A DNA stretch of 64,000 bases from Lycorma delicatula (GCF_047948215.1 NC_134455.1:345178997-345242996); one strand, 5' to 3'; numbered from the stretch's first letter, positions 1 to 13,448 are shown. Notes: generated by a model from the letters alone, not told the origin. Translations and numbers: made by a program.

Positions 1-950
1 AGTTTGTAAGTAAATTTATTGTTGTTTTCACTATGTTGCTTGAGCCCTTCTGGCAGCGAATTAATAATAGGAATATAAACAAACAAAAATCTGAGGGATT
101 TAAAAATTAAACGAATTCAATGATACACTTGATCAAACTATATGCGTTTATGAGAACTCGTCAAAAAATAATTTTGGAGTAAAAACATAATGTATAGTTC
201 CATTATTTCTTTAATTTTTAGAAAGTTTGCAGAAAAAACTTATTTTCATTATCTCTAGATAGAAATTTTTACGATAACGTACAGAAACTCATACGATTCA
301 GCTTTACAGACAAATAATAAAATCGTAAAAAAAAGCTTGTAAACTAGAAAAGTATTAAAATTTTTACTGCCGCATCGAAATTCATAACGAAAATCGAATC
401 AGCAAAAAATAAAATAAAAATCATACTCTAAAAATTTACTAAAAGAATAAAGATTATTTAAATAACTTGACAATTTAAAACAATACATGTCCAATACAAA
501 GCAATCAACATATTAAAAAAAAAAAATATATATATATATATACATAGCAAGCACTTTGTCTATTTCTAAATCAGCTGAATTAGGCAATTTAATAATGCAC
601 ACTAAGTTCAACGACATTTCAATTTATTTGTTATTTTAATATTTATTTTACGCCTGATATAATACAACGCCCCACTTTAAAATTTTAAGGTAGTTCAAAA
701 AATAACGTGCGTATTAGAGATAACAATTTTTTTTATTAGATATGACTTTCGGTTTAAATTTTCCACAAAAAAAAATCCTGAAATTGAGGGCATCGTCCTT
801 GACAGGATACCACTTATGAGGAAAATTAAACAGATCATTATATAATGGACGTAAAATGATAAGATACGGGACATACCATTATCGCATGCACTTGGCAGAT
901 AGTAACCACGATTGAATTACATCAGTGACCAAGAAGGATCAAAGAAAAAG
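1..950. other. A+T-rich, nothing recognised
   Basis: Short A runs and a TATATA tract at 528-541. No coding signal, repeat copy or hairpin stood out. Confidence 0.6.
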
Positions 951-959
951 AAGCTGATA

Positions 960-1642
960 TGGGCACCACATTACTTCTTTGTACGCCTATTAAATTTTAT
1001 TTCACTAATAACTTCTGATATTTAAAAAAAAAGTAGATGAAATCTGATTATCGAATTACATATACACATTATTTGCTATACACACTTCAAATAAACTTCA
1101 TTCATTTGAAAGTGAAATACGATCCTCCAGTTCTTTAACAAACAATTTTTTTTTGTGTTATTATTTGAAATTATTATTTAATGTAAAACTCATTTTACAA
1201 TCCCAACTTAATAATTATTAATCAATATATTTAAATTAAAAAAAAAAGTTAAAAAAAGGAAATGAAAGAATGATTCGAACGATGTGCCCTCCCGTTGTAA
1301 GATCCAAATATTTCATTAATTAAAATTTTATTTGGTTATAACTTTGGAACCGATGAAAATAAGTACCACTTGAAAAGCTATCAACAAATGAGGGCTTTTA
1401 CATTAGTTAAAGGAAGGTACACAACTAGTTGTAACAACAATCTTAAATCCAAAAATCTAGCATTCTACAGCTAATCGTTTTTCCCAGTTATGCTAGATAC
1501 ATACGTACGTAAAGACGTCACGCCGAAACTAGTCAAAATGGATTCAGTGGTGATCAAAATGGATATTTCCGTTGAAATCTGAACACCGAAATTTTTCGCG
1601 ATCACAATCAATGCTTCATTTACTTCGTACAAGGAAGTAAAA
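960..1642 (+). mobile_element. Family P element, copy 1
   Basis: Begins GATATGGGCACCACATTACT then TCTTTGTACGCC and ends TACTTCGTACAAGGAAGTAA, so the ends CTTcCTTGTACG / CGTACAAGGAAG are inverted. Internal marks shared with all copies: TTCATTAATTAAAATTTTAT, AGTACCACTT, GAGGGCTT, GTGCACAACTAG(A)T, GACGTCACGCCGAAACTAGT and ATTTCCGTTGAAATCTG. Non-coding. Confidence 0.8.
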
Positions 1643-1659
1643 CTAGGCATATTATCCCT

Positions 1660-2353
1660 CACTCCATAATGAAATGGGATAAATATATAACCAAAGTGGC
1701 ATAATAATGTAATAAAATGATCTTATTGTTAAAAAAAAAGTGAGTTCAGAAGAAAAACAGGAAGAAAAAATTATTTTTTGTCTCCTGTTATGAGAATTTG
1801 AATAAGAACGTACAACAAAAGAAAATATCTAAATTATGAAAAGGACATTATTAAATTATAAGAAAAAAAAATTGCTTACACTAAGTAAAATTACGATTCG
1901 GGATCCAGTCAAGTATCATCTTTGACAAATTGTGGAAAAACTTAAATGTCACTTAATGGCTTACATACAAAAATCATCGTGCCAAATTTCATCTAAATCT
2001 GTCTAGTCTGGATAAAAGTAAATAAAAATGTACATTCAACTTATTAATGATAAGCCGTGTGTTTTTATTTACAGGAAGGGAGCCATGAAACGTCAAAGAC
2101 CAGCAAAACTGTGACGCGTAAAATTTACCCTATAAGTATACCTTACTTTAAACGGTATACTATTGTATACGTATACGGTAAAAATATATACCCGGGAAAG
2201 TTCTAACTGGTCAAGGAAAACTATTAGCATAAACTAAGGACCTTTTTTACTTTTAATCATTTCTTTAACAGCTATATTAATAAAATTATAGACGAACGAA
2301 CAACGACAGAAATACAGGAAGTATAAATATATATATATATATACATATACATT

Positions 2354-2412
<59 letters not shown>

Positions 2413-3539
2413 TAAAAAAAAAGAATGTAATAACTCATAGTTATTTCATCATAACTTGAATATATATGTTTTCCTTATTTTAAATAAAATTCCTTAAAAA
2501 AAAATTAGCTATGGAAAACTGCGATTTAAAAACCTAAGAGCAGGTAAAAATATAAACATTATAAAATAACCAAAAAATATAACAGATACAAAATAAAAAT
2601 AAATACACTGTATAAAAAGAATTAATGATTACACATATAAAATTAAAACACAAAAATAAAAGTACGGTATACATATGTGTGTGTGCATATCAAATACGAC
2701 CCAGCGCGCGTACGCGCATTCAAGGCCAAGCAGTTATGACGGCGCAGTAAACAGAATTCAGTAAGTGAGCAGCGTTGCCGTTTATTATCATTGAAGACAG
2801 TCCGTATGAATGTACAAAACAATGTTGCCATTATTACATTATTATTTAAATACGAAAACACGTTCAATCTCTTCTCGAGAAGAAAATTTTAGAACGCGTT
2901 CTGTAAATGAAACTAAGGAAAACAATCTTGGAAGAACAACACGGATCCGTTAATGCTTCGTATATCTTAAGAAAAAAATTCCCTCTAATTTCTGCTCCAA
3001 GTTAAACATGAGGCATACTAAAATTCTTGGAACTTAAATATGTTTCAGATGTTTTTTGTCTGGAAAAATTGAATGGAACCGATCTCAAAACTTAATATTT
3101 AATTTTTTAGTAAATTATTTTAAACCAAAAAATTGGTAAATTAACAATAAACAAATCAAATTTGTAGATTCTAAGAGAATCTATTCAAGCGATCTGTGAC
3201 TGGAATCTGGATGTGCTCGTTAACATAACATGAAGAAAAATTTAAAGAAATTTGAGATGATTAAAGAAATTTCATCGTACTGAACAGCGCGACAATCCGG
3301 TACGATTTATAATTTATCTATAACTGGCTCAAAGCTACGTTAACTCGTCAAATCTCTTCATAAACACGACGTTGTTTCTGCGTTCAAAACAAAAAAGGCA
3401 AGAGAACAAAGTCGTAATACTTGCCTAACATCGGTTATTCTTATACAGTAGAAAAATAACATACGAAATAAACCAAAAAAGTTTTACAAATTTCAAAAAA
3501 ATATTTTCAAACTCTGATCAACCCTGATATTGCTATTAA
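1660..3539. other. Non-coding stretch around an (AT)n tract
   Basis: Apart from the AT microsatellite I see a slightly CpG-rich patch at 2695-2830 and two short palindromes (CTTCTCGAGAAG at 2872, GAACGCGTTC at 2892). No gene. Confidence 0.5.
2326..2410. repeat. (AT)n microsatellite
   Basis: Two AT runs separated by ACATATACATTAAAAT; the longest uninterrupted run is over 50 bp. Confidence 0.95.
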
Positions 3540-4015
3540 AGTATTTTTTGGGTCACTTCCACAACTACATGCCTATGAAAACAAAAAAAAAAATCGGTTA
3601 AAAACTATCCAATAAAAAGGGGGAATTTTGGGGGCAAATGTTTTTTAAACTTTAAGATAATTAAGCACGTTGTACAATTATTTAATATTAAGTAGATGAT
3701 GTTTGCAAAATTTTGAAAAACTGTCCCCCAAAAACCTATTTACCGCACCCCCTGGAGATATTGACACAATTTTACCAACTGCCCCATATATACGAGTCTA
3801 TATAAAATTTTATCAAAATCCGTTTGAGTCGAAAGTAATTAAGCTTAAAACACGCCAACATCCTCATGAGAGGTAATGTACATACGTACATTTAAGCCCT
3901 CCCCACTTTTTTGTTTTTGGAGTTCCTGGGATAAAATAATGGAAAAACCCATTTCCCACTTTTTGACCGATTACCATACGTTCGTTCTTACAGGATATCT
4001 CTAGAAAAGTAAAAA
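3540..4015 (-). mobile_element. Family R element, copy 1
   Basis: Reverse complement: starts TTTTTACTTTTCTAGAGATA, then GGTAATCGGTCAAA, ACGTACGTATG-like, GTTGGCGTGTTTTAAGC, TTTTGATAAAATTTT, and GTTGGTAAAATT, TTTTGCAAACAT. These blocks occur in the same order at 29.9, 47.4 and 55.7 kb. Confidence 0.7.
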
Positions 4016-5183
4016 TAGCGAAAAGAATGATTTGTCGTAAACACAGGAATAGTTTCGGATTTGGAATCCATCTATTATTTGAATCATTCTTGATATTGAT
4101 GATTTTAGAGAAAAATGTTATTAGTTTACTGGATATTTAATGAAGTTATTCTACGTCAAACCCCCAAAAATTGGGATTTGACATAGACATAAGGTCCGAT
4201 GGCTTTATTTTACCCTTGGAGCTAGATATTAAAGCAAAATTTTCGTAAGCTTTAAACCTCGAAAACAAAGCGTTTTTATACTCAAGTTTGTAGGGATTTT
4301 ATTTATTTTCACTTAATACTAATATTTCTTTCCTTTTCTACATCAGAAACCTGCATATAAAATACGAGATTACAATAGATTTAACAATAAAGATTTTGAA
4401 TTTCCAACGGTTAACTTTGACGAAGGTAAATGTAAGTAAATAATAATTTACCTCCGTACAAATAATTATTATTACAAATGTAATATTACTCTTTAAACGA
4501 AAATTACAAACTTAAAACAAAGTAAATGTTTACGGGAACACCACTGGAAATACAATTCTCTACCTAATTTAATACATTAACTACCAATAACCTAAGACAG
4601 GTTATTTTCACTACTTCTGATTTTTTTTAACAGCAATAAATTAAAAAGTAATAAAATTTCATTGAATAACAACACATTTATTAAGCTAATATTTTTAATA
4701 AAACAACAAAGAAACAAGCGACAAGCCAAGGACCACAGGAAACATAACTTATCAAAAGTTTTGAGAATTAATAAAAGAATAAATCATAATAAAAAACAAT
4801 GAGAAATTGTTTCTTCATAAACAAATTTAAGTTCCCGTTTCCACGAAATCAACATAGCATAAAAAAATATAAATTAATAAAATGTTCAATAAATAACGAC
4901 GGAATCACACGGTATAAAATGAAAAATAACACGCGTACAACTTCAATAAAAAATCGATCAGAAAAAAATAGATACAATTTCATGGTAATTTAAATAAGAA
5001 ATGTGAATTTGTACAAAACTATAGGATAATTAACCGTAAAGAATAATAATGATTATTGAATACATACATATAAATAAATGAAACATAAAATATATCGGGT
5101 TGTTTATAAAAGAACTCCTTGGTTTAAACAGCATTATATTTCAACTATTACTTACATATGTAAATTTCGACTTATTTTTGGGT
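4016..5183. other. Non-coding; possible end of the transposon at 5.1 kb
   Basis: GGGTTGTTTATAAAAGAACTCC at about 5098 may be the outer end of the element that carries the transposase pseudogene at 5.2-6.0 kb; no matching inverted copy was found on the other side. The rest is featureless. Confidence 0.35.
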
Positions 5184-6032
5184 TTAATACACTTCGATAT
5201 GTGCACCATTCGTTGCTCTGCAGAAGTCCAGACGGTAATCCAGGTCTTCCCACGTACTCTCCACCATGTCGGGTGTAGTGCATGCTATTGCCGTAAAGCA
5301 ATCCACTCTCGCAAGTGATTAACGTCACCGACTTTCTCCTGATAGACAAATAATTCATTTTTCTTTTTCGATATCGTCAATCTACGGAAAAACGAATGTA
5401 TCACAGAAAATGTCAATATTGATTGTGCTTTCAACAAAAAATTAACGGGCCCGCAATACTGTCGTTCATCAGTTCGCATCAAACACTGACTTTGGGAGAG
5501 TCACGCTGATGTTCGATAATTTTATAAGACGGCTCTGACACCCAAAACCTGCAATTGTGTCGATTTACTGACCAGCCAATGTGGAATGCGGCTAATCTGA
5601 ATGACATTTTTCAGGTAGTCCTCATTTTCATCAATGTTGTTGCATTAAAGCTGTAAATTCCGAGCTTTTCGCTTTGTTATCGGGTCTGATTTCACGTACA
5701 CTTTGTACCTTATACGCGCGCTGTCTTTTACGCACCACTTTGTACAGTGTAGATTTAGGAATTCCTAATTGTAAACTGCGCCTTGTTAATGACTTTTTCG
5801 GGCTACGCGTACAAGATGCTCGGATCCACTCAACATTCTGTTCAGATACGGACCGGCCTGCCCGGTGATTTCCCCTTAAAGACACTGCCTGTTTCCTTAA
5901 ACCTATTAAACCACTTTATTTATTCAAAGGCGCGGCACCACATTCCCGTCGATAATTACGCTAAACTGCAATAACCAATCTTGTTTCGATGAACCAAATC
6001 ACGCACTGAGCTTTCTGCTGCGGTGTCGCCAT
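5184..6032 (-). pseudogene. Broken Tc1/mariner-type DDE transposase (MATPQQKAQC type)
   Basis: The ATG at 6032 opens MATPQQKAQCVIWFIETR. The same frame goes on through two stop codons to a helix-turn-helix region (SVSEQNVEWIRASCTRSPKK, then SLQLGIPKSTLYKVVRKR), ending near 5631. A +1 frame then carries NIDENEDYLKNVI; after another indel come FHIGWSVNRHNCRFWVSEP and EHQRDSPKVSV. A third frame gives the C-terminus, RVDCFTAIA to DYRLDFCRATNGAHIEVY, with a stop at 5186-5184. These blocks match, in order, transposases of the Tc1/mariner superfamily that are abundant in insects. The indel falls exactly where the first catalytic Asp (usually FSDEA) should be, and the stretch carrying the second and third acidic residues is largely deleted, so the gene is dead. 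Block identity is from memory of the family, not a search. Confidence 0.85.
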
Positions 6033-6039
6033 GGCAAAA

Positions 6040-7524
6040 GCGATACTACCGACCGGATACGCAGTGAAGGTCATTCACTCACCGCGATGAATATTTGTGA
6101 TGAAAAACGTAATAATATAACGAACATAAAATGAAAATCGGATGCTTTTAACAGATTCCATTATTTCATTACAATTTTTGGAACCGAGGATTTATTTTAT
6201 TAACGACAGGTAATTATTACGGTTGGTAATGAAATCACGAAACGCTTGAAAAAAAAAACTATTAAAAGGTTTTAAAAACTAATCGTTTTCAAAATTACAT
6301 AAAAATGCGTACATCCAAAGGAATCTATCGGGACTAATTACGCTACTACTTTTAGTGTATTTACCAAGTATGAAACAGCTAATGCAAGAATTTTATTTTA
6401 AAAAAGACTTGCGATGACTTATTTTTTCCGACACTGATAAGCTCAAGTTATATTTTTAAAACAAATATATATATTTTAAAAAAAATATATATAAATATAA
6501 CATTTAAAAAAAAAATAAATATATACTAGCAATCACGTCGCATTTTCGCCCGCACTGTACGGTTACTTGCGTTTCCCTTCAATTTTTTTTGGTCAATTTT
6601 TTTTATTTTGTTTTTAGTCGATTAACCGAAGACAGGTGCAGCCAATTGCGTCGTACATATACTAATAGTGGCAGTGGCTGGGTTGGTTGAGCCGCAGCGC
6701 CGTACACCGTCGCACCACCTTAAAATTCGAAATTAAAAAAAAGAATCGAAAATGTTTATTAGATATTTATAGAGTATTTTCAAACCCCAAATCTAGTGAA
6801 TATCTTTTCTTGTTAGATACGGCAATCATTTATCGAAATGCGTATGAGAATTACACACACCAAAATTCAAATCGATATCTTCATTTGTTATAGAAAAAAA
6901 AAAATAATAATAAGTAAATTTTAATGTTACTCCATTTTAACCCTTTACACCAGGAATTTCCAAAAGTTCTTTCTTAGTGGGCACTTACACCGCAAGAAGA
7001 AAGTATATACAAATTTTCATCGATTTATCTCCCGTAGTTTTTTATGGGTGTTGATTATGGATCGTTCATGACAGTTCTATATGTACAGATTATACCTCAT
7101 TCACACTTTAATTTTTTTTTTTTTTTTGAAAAGTTTTTGGTAAATATTTATATATAAAGTCACATGTAGTCATTCAGTGAAATAAAGAAATTTCTAGATC
7201 TATTCTGACAAGAAACCTGATCAAACATCTCTTCGTATTACTTTTTTTAAATTTATAAAATTTTCACCTGAATTTTCGATAAATATTTGCAACAACCATA
7301 ATGTACATGTTCAGAAAAAAATCATTCAATATGATCTCTCAAATTAAAACCCCTTTTTACAATTTTTTTTTTTTGCTAGATTTTTTATTAATTTTTACAT
7401 CGGTTATCAACTTAACAGCTATTCTCTGAAAGAACCCGATTTTGAATTTTGTTATAAAAGATGCCTTACGCATCATAATCTGTTTTATTTTGTCGTAATT
7501 CTTTATTTTGTGATACTGTTCGAT
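6040..7524. other. A+T-rich, nothing firm
   Basis: A few poly-A/T tracts and TA runs (6460-6530). No gene, no repeat shared with the rest of the window. Confidence 0.5.
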
Positions 7525-7645
7525 CGAGGTTTTATCACGGTTCCCTTTGACCCATCCAGGCAAATGCTGGTACAATTTCTTTTTAATTCGTGCAATAGCA
7601 TATTTACTCGTTGCTGACGCAATCTATATAAACTATTATTATGCA
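7525..7645 (+). repeat. Family U short repeat, copy 1
   Basis: GGTTTTATCACGGTTCCCTT, TGACCCATCCAGGCAAATGC then TGACGCAATCTATATAAACT. The same order occurs at 8.9, 18.55 and 54.5 kb, all on the plus strand. Confidence 0.65.
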
Positions 7646-8039
7646 CAGATCAAGATTTATTTAAGTATTTTTTCTGTTACTTAGTGAAGGAGTTCCCCAA
7701 CCGATAAATCAACAACTCTATCGGTAACGACATTATTGCGATTAGCTTGACGATCGGCTCCAAAAGGTTCTTTATCTTTAGTAAAAGCAATCGTAAATAA
7801 GCTGTTAAATCAACTACAGAAAAATATCGAAACTCAAAAATTGAATTTAATCACTTTTTTCTCAGAGGATATAATTTAAAACATTTTATAAATTTTACCT
7901 TTATATATGCAAATAAAGTCGCTCGAATTAATCGGTAAATCGCAAAATACACCTAATAAAGAAGAAACGAGAAATTATTTTGAGAAAATATTTTTTTATT
8001 TTAATTTCATTTTTTCATATCTTATTCGAGGTAACACTT

Positions 8040-8260
8040 AATAGGAAGCGGTTTCCGGAAACGAACACAACGTTGTCAAGTCGAACTAGACCGACCGGCG
8101 CGGCGTGGCAGAAGAAAAGTGCCTGGCCGTGCGTATGCGAGTAAGCGGACACAAACGCTATCTCGCTCGGTCGACTCCCATCGTCGCATCTGAACTATCC
8201 TCTCGCACAGCAACAGAAATACGGACTCGTTCGTATTTACAATACTTGACTTCAAAACAA
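8040..8260. promoter_or_regulatory. CpG-rich block of unknown role
   Basis: GACCGACCGGCGCGGCGTGG and nearby CpG-rich sequence with no TATA or CCAAT. No splice-flanked ORF. It could be a 5' exon/promoter of an alternative or neighbouring transcript, or a repeat seen only once here. Confidence 0.2.
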
Positions 8261-8904
8261 CAGTTAAAAATGTAAATATATAACGCGCATGCCTGTGTTA
8301 AATGAATTTCATTAGTGTACAAAAAAAAAACGGACGTCTTTCACCACTTTATATATAATTTTCGTGAATTTACTGAATCAAATGTACGGAGCTTTCCAAG
8401 TTAAAATAAAATATCACATCGTCGTTTAGGGGCCCGATATTTAGTAAAAAAAAAACAAAGAATAAACTACTTAATTAATCCACCAGTTTATATATTTATA
8501 AATGTGCAATATGTTAAGTAAAAAAGAAATCTCTGTTGAGCTGTACAAACAGTGTTTGCGTTTAACTCGACCTGTTTATGAGAAAGCTACGTTTTAAGCT
8601 TCGCTTGTAATTTTTAATAAACGACCTAACCGTTTAAAAAGTAAAGATATTCTTTTATAGAAACGATATTACTCTGACCGTACAGTTTTAAACATTAAAA
8701 ATTAAAGAATATTTAGGAAAAAACCGTGAATGTCTTCATCCGAGTTATCGTGTACTTAAATTTTTCATTAACACATTTTGAAATGCGACTTATTTTTTAC
8801 ATTTATAGTATATTCAGGTATTTTACCTAAAATTATTCCTTATTTTTATAATAAATAAATATCGCGAATAACCAAATTTATATTTTATAATTTTTTGTGT
8901 TCCT

Positions 8905-9012
8905 TTAGAGGAAAGGGTTCTTTTACTATAGTTTCCCTTGATCCATCCGGCAAATGCTGAGGAATTTCCTTTTTTCATCTCTCCACTCGCAATCTAATCT
9001 ACTCGTAAATTT
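8905..9012 (+). repeat. Family U short repeat, copy 2
   Basis: TTTACTATAGTTTCCCTTGA, TCCATCCGGCAAATGCTGAG and ATTTCCTTTTT match copy 1. Confidence 0.6.
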
Positions 9013-9084
9013 ATTTATTTACCACTAAATAATAATCACAATAAATCCATCAGTTGCACTGTATAATAAATACTATATATATAA

Positions 9085-9105
9085 AGTGTGTGTGTGTGTG
9101 TGTGG
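9085..9105. repeat. (TG)n microsatellite
   Basis: About ten TG units after a short TA run. Confidence 0.95.
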
Positions 9106-10497
9106 GTTTTACATGAATTTCGTAAATATTAAATATATAGGTTTATATTAAATCGATAAAAATTGAAAAACTATAAAAACCAAATATGTAATTTAAAACA
9201 AACGCAAATCAAAATGCCAACTGTCAGAAAGTTAATAAGTCCCAAACCAAAACAATAACAATCTCATCAATATAAAAAACTACACGTTAAAAATGATAAG
9301 GCATTATTATGTATATAACACGATAAGTAGTCGATGTCACTAAAAACAAAATGTAATACAAAAAAATTTTTTTTTTTTATTTTTATAAATTTAATTATAC
9401 TTGAGTTTAATTTTATAATTATATGTTTATGTTGAAATATTTAATTGTATAAAAGACAATGATGAGATAAACAGAAATTGGTTTCTCACAGTAAAACAAT
9501 TTTAAAAAAATAATAATAAAATAAGTAACCATATGAATGTACATAAATAAAATTACAGATTTTCTCAGCACCCCTAAAACCAAATAATAATAATTATACA
9601 CTGATATCAGTCTTTTATACATTTATATATAATACAACCCCTTAAACATGCAGTTGAATGATATTTACAACGAAAAATCTAAATGTTTATAGTAAAATGC
9701 AATATATGTTTATTAATAGTAAATAAATAATTAATAAAATCTAAGACAATTGATTCAAACGATATTAGCACAGAAAAATAAGAATTAATTAGGGGCACAA
9801 TGAAATTTTGAGAAAATGTTTGTCTTGGCACGTGAAAACTATATAATAGGAAATGCAACATAATCTTTGTAATAGTTTGTGGATGAAAGAATAAAACATT
9901 GTGTGTGTATATATGTGTGTGTGTGTGTGTGTGTGTATATAACTTTTTTTAATTTAAAATTGAATCACTCAAAAACTATAAGGTTTATAAATCTATTTTT
10001 CTTTTCTAAGACCTAATTCAAAATTCCGAATTTATTTTTGCGACTACCACAAAAAGTAAATTTTTAATCTTCCCAATTTTTTACTTTGACTCTAAGCGAC
10101 CGAAAATTTATCGAAAAATTAAAAGCATATGAAAATTTGTTAATATACGAAAAATTTGTCATTTAAAAAAAAAAATTTGCTTTATATACCTGTACGGATG
10201 GATGTACAGTGTACAAATTTTATGTATTTAGAACAGTATTTAATGCATTCTTTTTAAACAAATTTGATCATCTTTTAAATCGCCGTAGATGGGTGAAATA
10301 TTAGGGACATGGTTTTAAAAAAAACATTGATCAACGTAGGTCAATCTTTTAATTTAATTTTTTTTTTCTTCAAAATAAAGTACTAATTTAAAAATGTGTA
10401 GAATAGAAAGCTAATAAAATTATTTTTACTTTATATCCTGAATGGTTTCTATGATGAAATAAATATTCAAAACTTACATATAATGTAATAGAAATCT
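9106..10497. other. A+T-rich, microsatellite only
   Basis: Only the TG/TA tract at 9.9 kb is notable. Confidence 0.5.
9900..9941. repeat. (TG)n/(TA)n microsatellite
   Basis: GTGTGTG, TATATA, then about eleven GT units and a TATAT end. Confidence 0.95.
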
Positions 10498-11174
10498 GAC
10501 GTGGACACCACATAACTTCCTGTACTCCTATTAAATTACACTTCTTTTTTTTAAAGGAAAAAAAATTCATTAATAACTTCTGATATTTTTCCATTTTTTT
10601 ATATTCTTATTATTGAATTATTATTTATCGTAAAAGTTTTTTTTACAATCGGAGGTTAATAATAAATCAATATATTTAAATTAAAAAAAAGGAGATGAAG
10701 TCTGATTTGAACCAAAGTGCCCCATTCCCTTCTAACATCCAAATATTTCATTAATTAAAATTTTACTTGGCTATAACTCTGGAACCAATGAAAGTAAGTA
10801 CCACTTATGATATATCGTTGAAAAGTTCTCAATGAAGGCTTAATATTATTCATTAAGAAAAATTCCAAAATCCAATTTTTTAAATTTTGGTTCTTTTTTG
10901 GACACTTTTGGTCCAGTCGATTGCAGTCAAAAGGGGAGGTGCACAACTAGATGGTACAATAGTCCTAAATCCACAATTTCAACATCCTACGGAGAATCGT
11001 TTTTGAGTTATGCGAGATACGTATCATACATACATACATACGTACGTACAGACGTCACGCAGAAACTAGTTAAAATGGATTCAGGGATGGTCAAAATAGA
11101 TATTTCCGTTGAAATCTGAAAACCGAAATTTTTCGCGATCACAATACTTCCTTTACTTTGCAACAGGAAGTAAA
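10498..11174 (+). mobile_element. Family P element, copy 2
   Basis: GTGGACACCACATAACTTCC at 10501 starts the copy and CAACAGGAAGTAAA near 11161-11174 ends it. All internal marks listed for copy 1 are present. Confidence 0.85.
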
Positions 11175-11309
11175 ATCAAAGTTTTTAATTAAAAAAAGGA
11201 AGGGTTTACACTTTTAATTGTTAATCATTTTTTTCATTAAATCTACTGCAATCGATAATAACAAAACTTCCCATCGGAATTTATGTCTGCCAATATATTT
11301 TTTACTTTC

Positions 11310-11975
11310 CCGCTATTGGAAGGAAAAGTGCTGTGATCAGTTCGACTAGGGCACATGCTATTTTCACCATATCTTGATGTTCGGACACCTAAGGAACCCA
11401 TAAAACCAAAAGACCGGAGAGAAATTTTCCGAATGTTAATGTTCGAATGTACGTGTGTTCGGTGTTGCCCTCTAAATCACCTCATAATCATAATTACTGA
11501 CTGATGACCGATTTTGACCAAATTAGGTCAGATTACTTCTATATACGGGGCATTGATGCCATTAAATTTACTTAAAAAAATCGAGAAGGTAGGGCTGTAG
11601 AGCAATTTCATCCTCAGTATCTCGAGATATCGCCTAATTAATGTTGTATTTTTCTTAGGCACATTTGCTAACGAATAAAAAATAACAATATTTGCAAAAA
11701 AAAAACACACCTACCCCCAAAAAATGCTGTTGTAGCCGTCTGCCATGTTGTATCATCAAAGCCCGGTTGACTCTGTATCTGGTGCGTTAAGCCTTGCGGC
11801 TACACCAGCTGCCGATCGTACAAGCAAAATTTGTTTTATGTAAGTTGTGAAATTGCATAAGTTTAGTTAGTGCCAACCGTCGCCGCTAGTACAGTCACAT
11901 CCGCGTGAATTAAATACGGTATGCGCGCGCTTGTGATAGAATCATTGAATTAAATAAACGAAAAAAATTTATACT
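11310..11975 (+). repeat. Family T dispersed repeat, longest copy
   Basis: Its first half (GGACACCTAAGGAACCCA, TTCGGTGTTGCCCTCTAAAT, GACCGATTTTGACCAAATTA) matches the reverse complement of 61.1-61.3 kb. Its second half (TGTGCCTAAGAAAAAT rc, TGGTGCGTTAAGCCTTGCGG, CCGTCGCCGCTAGTAC, GTGAATTAAATACGGTAT) matches the reverse complement of 44.7-45.15 kb. The 3' half is CpG-rich. No coding capacity was recognised. Confidence 0.75.
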
Positions 11976-11979
11976 TATA

Positions 11980-13416
11980 TAAAATGATAAATATTTAAAT
12001 TAAGTTATGTTTGTCTAAACCATTAGAAAAAACTTTATCGTCGGCTTTTTTCAAATAATTATCTATTGATATTAAAAACAAAAAATAAAATTCATCTTTT
12101 TCGTTAGAAATCGAAATATATTTTTCACATATATTTTTTCGATCTTTCAATTAAAAAATATAATGTTTGTAATTTGTAAATGTTTATTTTTAGAACTGGA
12201 ATTTATCATTTAATTCGATTACACCTTAAAATACATTTTTTTTATGACAATCTTCAGGATGCTATTTTTTTTTATTAATTTTGATTTTTTTTCCAATTAC
12301 ATACTTAAAATTGAATACCGAATTGAAAACTCTACAACTTATGGTTAAATTAATTAAGCGATCAAAGACAAATAAATTGTTATTTGCGAAAGCGTAACTC
12401 TTCTTTCAAAAGGTTAAAAAGGCGGAATAATATTTGAAAGGATATAAATTCCGATCGTACTAAACTGACGCAAAAAAGGGGTTTTCGGCAATTTGATCTA
12501 GTTCTTATCAAAGAAAAAATGTCCTAATTACTTTTGGCTATAGTTAACGAGTTATTCAAGAAAACATATTTTTGGCTCTTCACCACTTAATAAAAAAAAT
12601 GCCAGTTTCTGATACTCTGGAACTTATTACACGTCAAAATATAAACATTTTCCAAAAATTGTATTGCGCCCCTAATTAGCTCCCTATTACAAAACTGTTT
12701 CATTCTAATTTTACTGTACTGTATATAACAAACAAAGATTCCAAATTAAACACACTTCGCAATATGAAGTGAACTTAACAAGTTTTACCTCCTTGTTAAT
12801 AACTTAACAAGGAGGTAAAACAATTGTCAAACATTGTAATAAATAAGTGAATCGACATAAATTAAAGTGACTACAACTGATGAAAATATCCTGCAAGAGT
12901 ACAGTAGAAAAAGTAATTGATTCATTTCAAAATCACAAATTAAATTATTCTCATTAAAAATAAGAGAGAGAGAATGGATAGAATGCATTACTTCAAATAG
13001 TAGGATAAACAAAGGAACAAATAAGGAACCTGGGGGGAAGGATTAATTACTTACCGTACAAAAAAGGATTGGAAAATTTTTTTTAAATCCGTGAAATCAG
13101 ACACCAGCACAGTTTTTTTTTAATAAAATTATTTCTTTTTCACAAGTAACACAGTTTTTTCTTTCTTTCTTTCGTTTTAATTTTTTAAAAAATCACTCTT
13201 TAATAAAATTTATAATTAACACAAATAAAACACACACTAAAAAAAAAATAAATAAATAATAATAATATTAATTTTAAAAAAACACACAAAGACGTATTCC
13301 TTATAACGCGTAATCCATTTAAAATAACACTGCATCCAATGTGTGTCCGATGGTCGATCACGTTATAAAAGCACTTTATTAAACACGATAACACACAACA
13401 ATTACTAACTGACAAA

Positions 13417-13448
<32 letters not shown>

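Noticed and set aside
2060..2095. Exon acceptor TTTTTATTTACAG|GAAGGG
   Set aside because: No open frame or donor follows; such acceptors are frequent by chance in T-rich DNA.
2871..2902. Heat-shock element (CTTCTCGAGAAG, GAACGCGTTC)
   Set aside because: Spacing between GAA and TTC is four bases, not the two required.
10755..10946. Similar 60-odd-codon minus-strand ORFs at 10.8, 48.0 and 59.7 kb
   Set aside because: They resemble each other only because they are the same part of family P; other P copies break the frame, so no conserved protein.
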